A stretch of 64,000 nucleotides of DNA from Pseudomonas putida (lineage in GTDB: Bacteria; Pseudomonadota; Gammaproteobacteria; Pseudomonadales; Pseudomonadaceae): positions 186,001 to 250,000 of the forward strand of contig NZ_MKZO01000047.1 of assembly GCF_001941965.1 (NCBI RefSeq), read 5' to 3'. The notes beneath the pieces were generated by a model. It was given only the letters and a program-made list of their open reading frames with translations, made no database searches and was not told the origin of the DNA. The position numbers and the translations under genes are program-made. This document shows, in pieces, positions 62,634-64,000 of this stretch. Position 1 is the stretch's first letter. Each line of letters starts with the position of its first letter.

Positions 62634-63992
62634 TTACTCGCCGAGCACCAATTGCCGCGCCAACTGGTTATGCCGTTCCAGCACCAGTGGCAGGTCGACG
62701 GTGGTGATACGCCCGTCCTTCACCACCACCCGGCCATTGATCACGCTGGTATCGACATGGGTCGGGGTGCAGAACACCAGCGCTGCCAGCGGATCGTGGA
62801 GGGCACCGGCATAGGCCACATGGCCGAGGTCGAAGGCCACGAAGTCCGCCACCATGCCCGGCGCCAGGGCGCCGATATCGTTGCGGTTGAGCACCTTGGC
62901 GCCGCCCAGGGTGGCGATTTCCAGGGCTTCCCGGGCGGTCATCGCATCCGGACCGAAACCGACCCGCTGCAGCAGCAGGGCCTGGCGCACTTCGCCGATC
63001 ATGCTGGCACCATCGTTGGACGCGGAACCATCCACGCCCAGACCCACCGGCACACCGTGATCGCGCATCTTGCGGATCGGCGCGATACCCGAGGCCAGGC
63101 GCATGTTCGAGCACGGGCAGTGGGCGACGCCAGTGCCGGTGCGGGCGAACAGCTCGATGCCATGCTGGTCGAGTTGCACGCAGTGGGCATGCCAGACGTC
63201 GTGGCCGACCCAGCCCAGGTCCTCGGCGTACTCGGCCGGGGTCATGCCGAACTTCTCGCGGCTGTAGGCGATATCGTTGACGTTTTCCGCCAGGTGGGTG
63301 TGCAGGGACACCCCGTGTTCACGGGCCAGCACCGCCGCTTCGCGCATCAGGTCGCGGCTCACCGAGAACGGCGAGCAGGGCGCGACCACGACCCGCAGCA
63401 TCGAGCCATGGCTGGCGTCGTGGTAGTCCTCGATCAGGCGCTGCGACTCTTTGAGGATGTCGCTCTCCTTCTCCACCACCGAATCCGGCGGCAGGCCGCC
63501 CTGACTGCGGCCGACGCTCATGCTGCCGCGGGCGGCATGGAAGCGCATGCCGATCTCGCCGGCAGCGTGGATGCTGTCGTCCAGCTTGCAGCCGTTGGGG
63601 TAGATGTACAGGTGGTCGCTGGAGGTGGTGCAGCCCGAGAGGATCAGCTCGGCCATGGCGGTCTGGGTCGAGACGGCGATCATCTCGGGGGTCAGCCGGG
63701 CCCAGATCGGGTAGAGGTTGGTCAGCCAGTTGAACAGCTCGCCATCCTGGGCTGCCGGGACCACCCGGGTAAGGCTCTGGTACATGTGATGGTGAGTGTT
63801 GACCAGGCCGGGGATGACCACCTTGCCGGTCATGTCGAGGACCGTGTCGGCCTGTTGCGGCAGTTCGTCGCTGGGGCCGACCTGCTGGATCACATTGTCT
63901 ACGATGTACAGGCCGCCGCGTCTGATCTCGCGGCGTTCGCCGTCCATCGTCACCAGAAGCTCGGCGTTCTTGACCAGTAATGTCTTGGGCAT
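62634..63992 (-). CDS. 8-oxoguanine deaminase (amidohydrolase family)
   Basis: A 452-residue cytoplasmic zinc deaminase. The amidohydrolase HxH metal motif is H67/H69 (NTHHHMYQ). Later ligands are His in LHTHLAE and AHCVQL and Asp in GVDGSASND. The full sequence agrees in pattern with the P. aeruginosa enzyme shown to deaminate 8-oxoguanine to urate (established for that family). The start at 63992 leaves only 8 bases upstream in the window, so its promoter is not visible. Guanine or hydroxyatrazine-type substrates are less likely alternatives. Confidence 0.85.
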   Translation of the reverse strand: MPKTLLVKNAELLVTMDGERREIRRGGLYIVDNVIQQVGPSDELPQQADTVLDMTGKVVIPGLVNTHHHMYQSLTRVVPAAQDGELFNWLTNLYPIWARLTPEMIAVSTQTAMAELILSGCTTSSDHLYIYPNGCKLDDSIHAAGEIGMRFHAARGSMSVGRSQGGLPPDSVVEKESDILKESQRLIEDYHDASHGSMLRVVVAPCSPFSVSRDLMREAAVLAREHGVSLHTHLAENVNDIAYSREKFGMTPAEYAEDLGWVGHDVWHAHCVQLDQHGIELFARTGTGVAHCPCSNMRLASGIAPIRKMRDHGVPVGLGVDGSASNDGASMIGEVRQALLLQRVGFGPDAMTAREALEIATLGGAKVLNRNDIGALAPGMVADFVAFDLGHVAYAGALHDPLAALVFCTPTHVDTSVINGRVVVKDGRITTVDLPLVLERHNQLARQLVLGE

Positions 63993-64000
63993 GGGGATTC

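Overview
The window is a stretch of a GC-rich gammaproteobacterial chromosome, almost certainly a fluorescent Pseudomonas of the P. putida / P. fluorescens type. The signs are the OprD-type porins, the glcC/glcDEFGB block, vanAB with a GntR-type vanR, uronate dehydrogenase, a YneI/PtrR-like pair, and many copies of the Pseudomonas intergenic REP palindrome (core GGGAGCTGGCTTGCCAGC). I see no rRNA, tRNA, insertion sequence, phage gene or CRISPR array. The region is a run of catabolic and transport modules, most with their own local regulator.

Region 1 (1-13425) is a pectin / galacturonate module. Uronate dehydrogenase (cut by the window edge) and a KdgM-type porin run leftward. Divergently, one probable operon carries an enolase-superfamily acid-sugar dehydratase, a peptide-type ABC importer with two paralogous binding proteins, a small tautomerase and an exported GH28 polygalacturonase. 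Two divergent GntR regulators follow. The predicted flow is polygalacturonate cleavage outside, porin and ABC uptake, then oxidation to galactarate-level acids and dehydration.

Region 2 (13436-19638) pairs a LysR regulator with a PrpF/GalD-type isomerase, DctA, a CitMHS transporter and an OprD porin. This looks like uptake and double-bond isomerisation of an unsaturated di- or tricarboxylate. Region 3 (19817-24791) holds a GNAT/cystathionine beta-lyase pair, an AcuI-type reductase and a stand-alone GH13 trehalose synthase. Region 4 (24893-32377) is the glycolate / malate synthase G locus with divergent glcC and two identical candidate GlcC operators.

Region 5 (32585-47980) is the least familiar. 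It has a second peptide-type ABC importer with a fused double ATPase, an OprD porin, a GntR regulator with an apparent second DNA-binding domain, a cytoplasmic class-C beta-lactamase-fold hydrolase, a class III aminotransferase and aldehyde dehydrogenase, then an NTF2-like protein, an NCS1 permease and another aldehyde dehydrogenase. The order hydrolase, omega-aminotransferase, aldehyde dehydrogenase parallels the logic of the known nylon-oligomer (NylB/NylD/NylE) pathway and suggests breakdown of an amide of an omega-amino acid.

Region 6 (48094-63992) has YneI-type succinate semialdehyde dehydrogenase with a PtrR-like LysR regulator, an alpha/beta hydrolase, a czcCBA metal efflux set, an MFS exporter with a nitroreductase-family protein, vanR/vanAB with two palindromic operators, and 8-oxoguanine deaminase. 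REP singlets and doublets sit in most of the gaps between transcription units.
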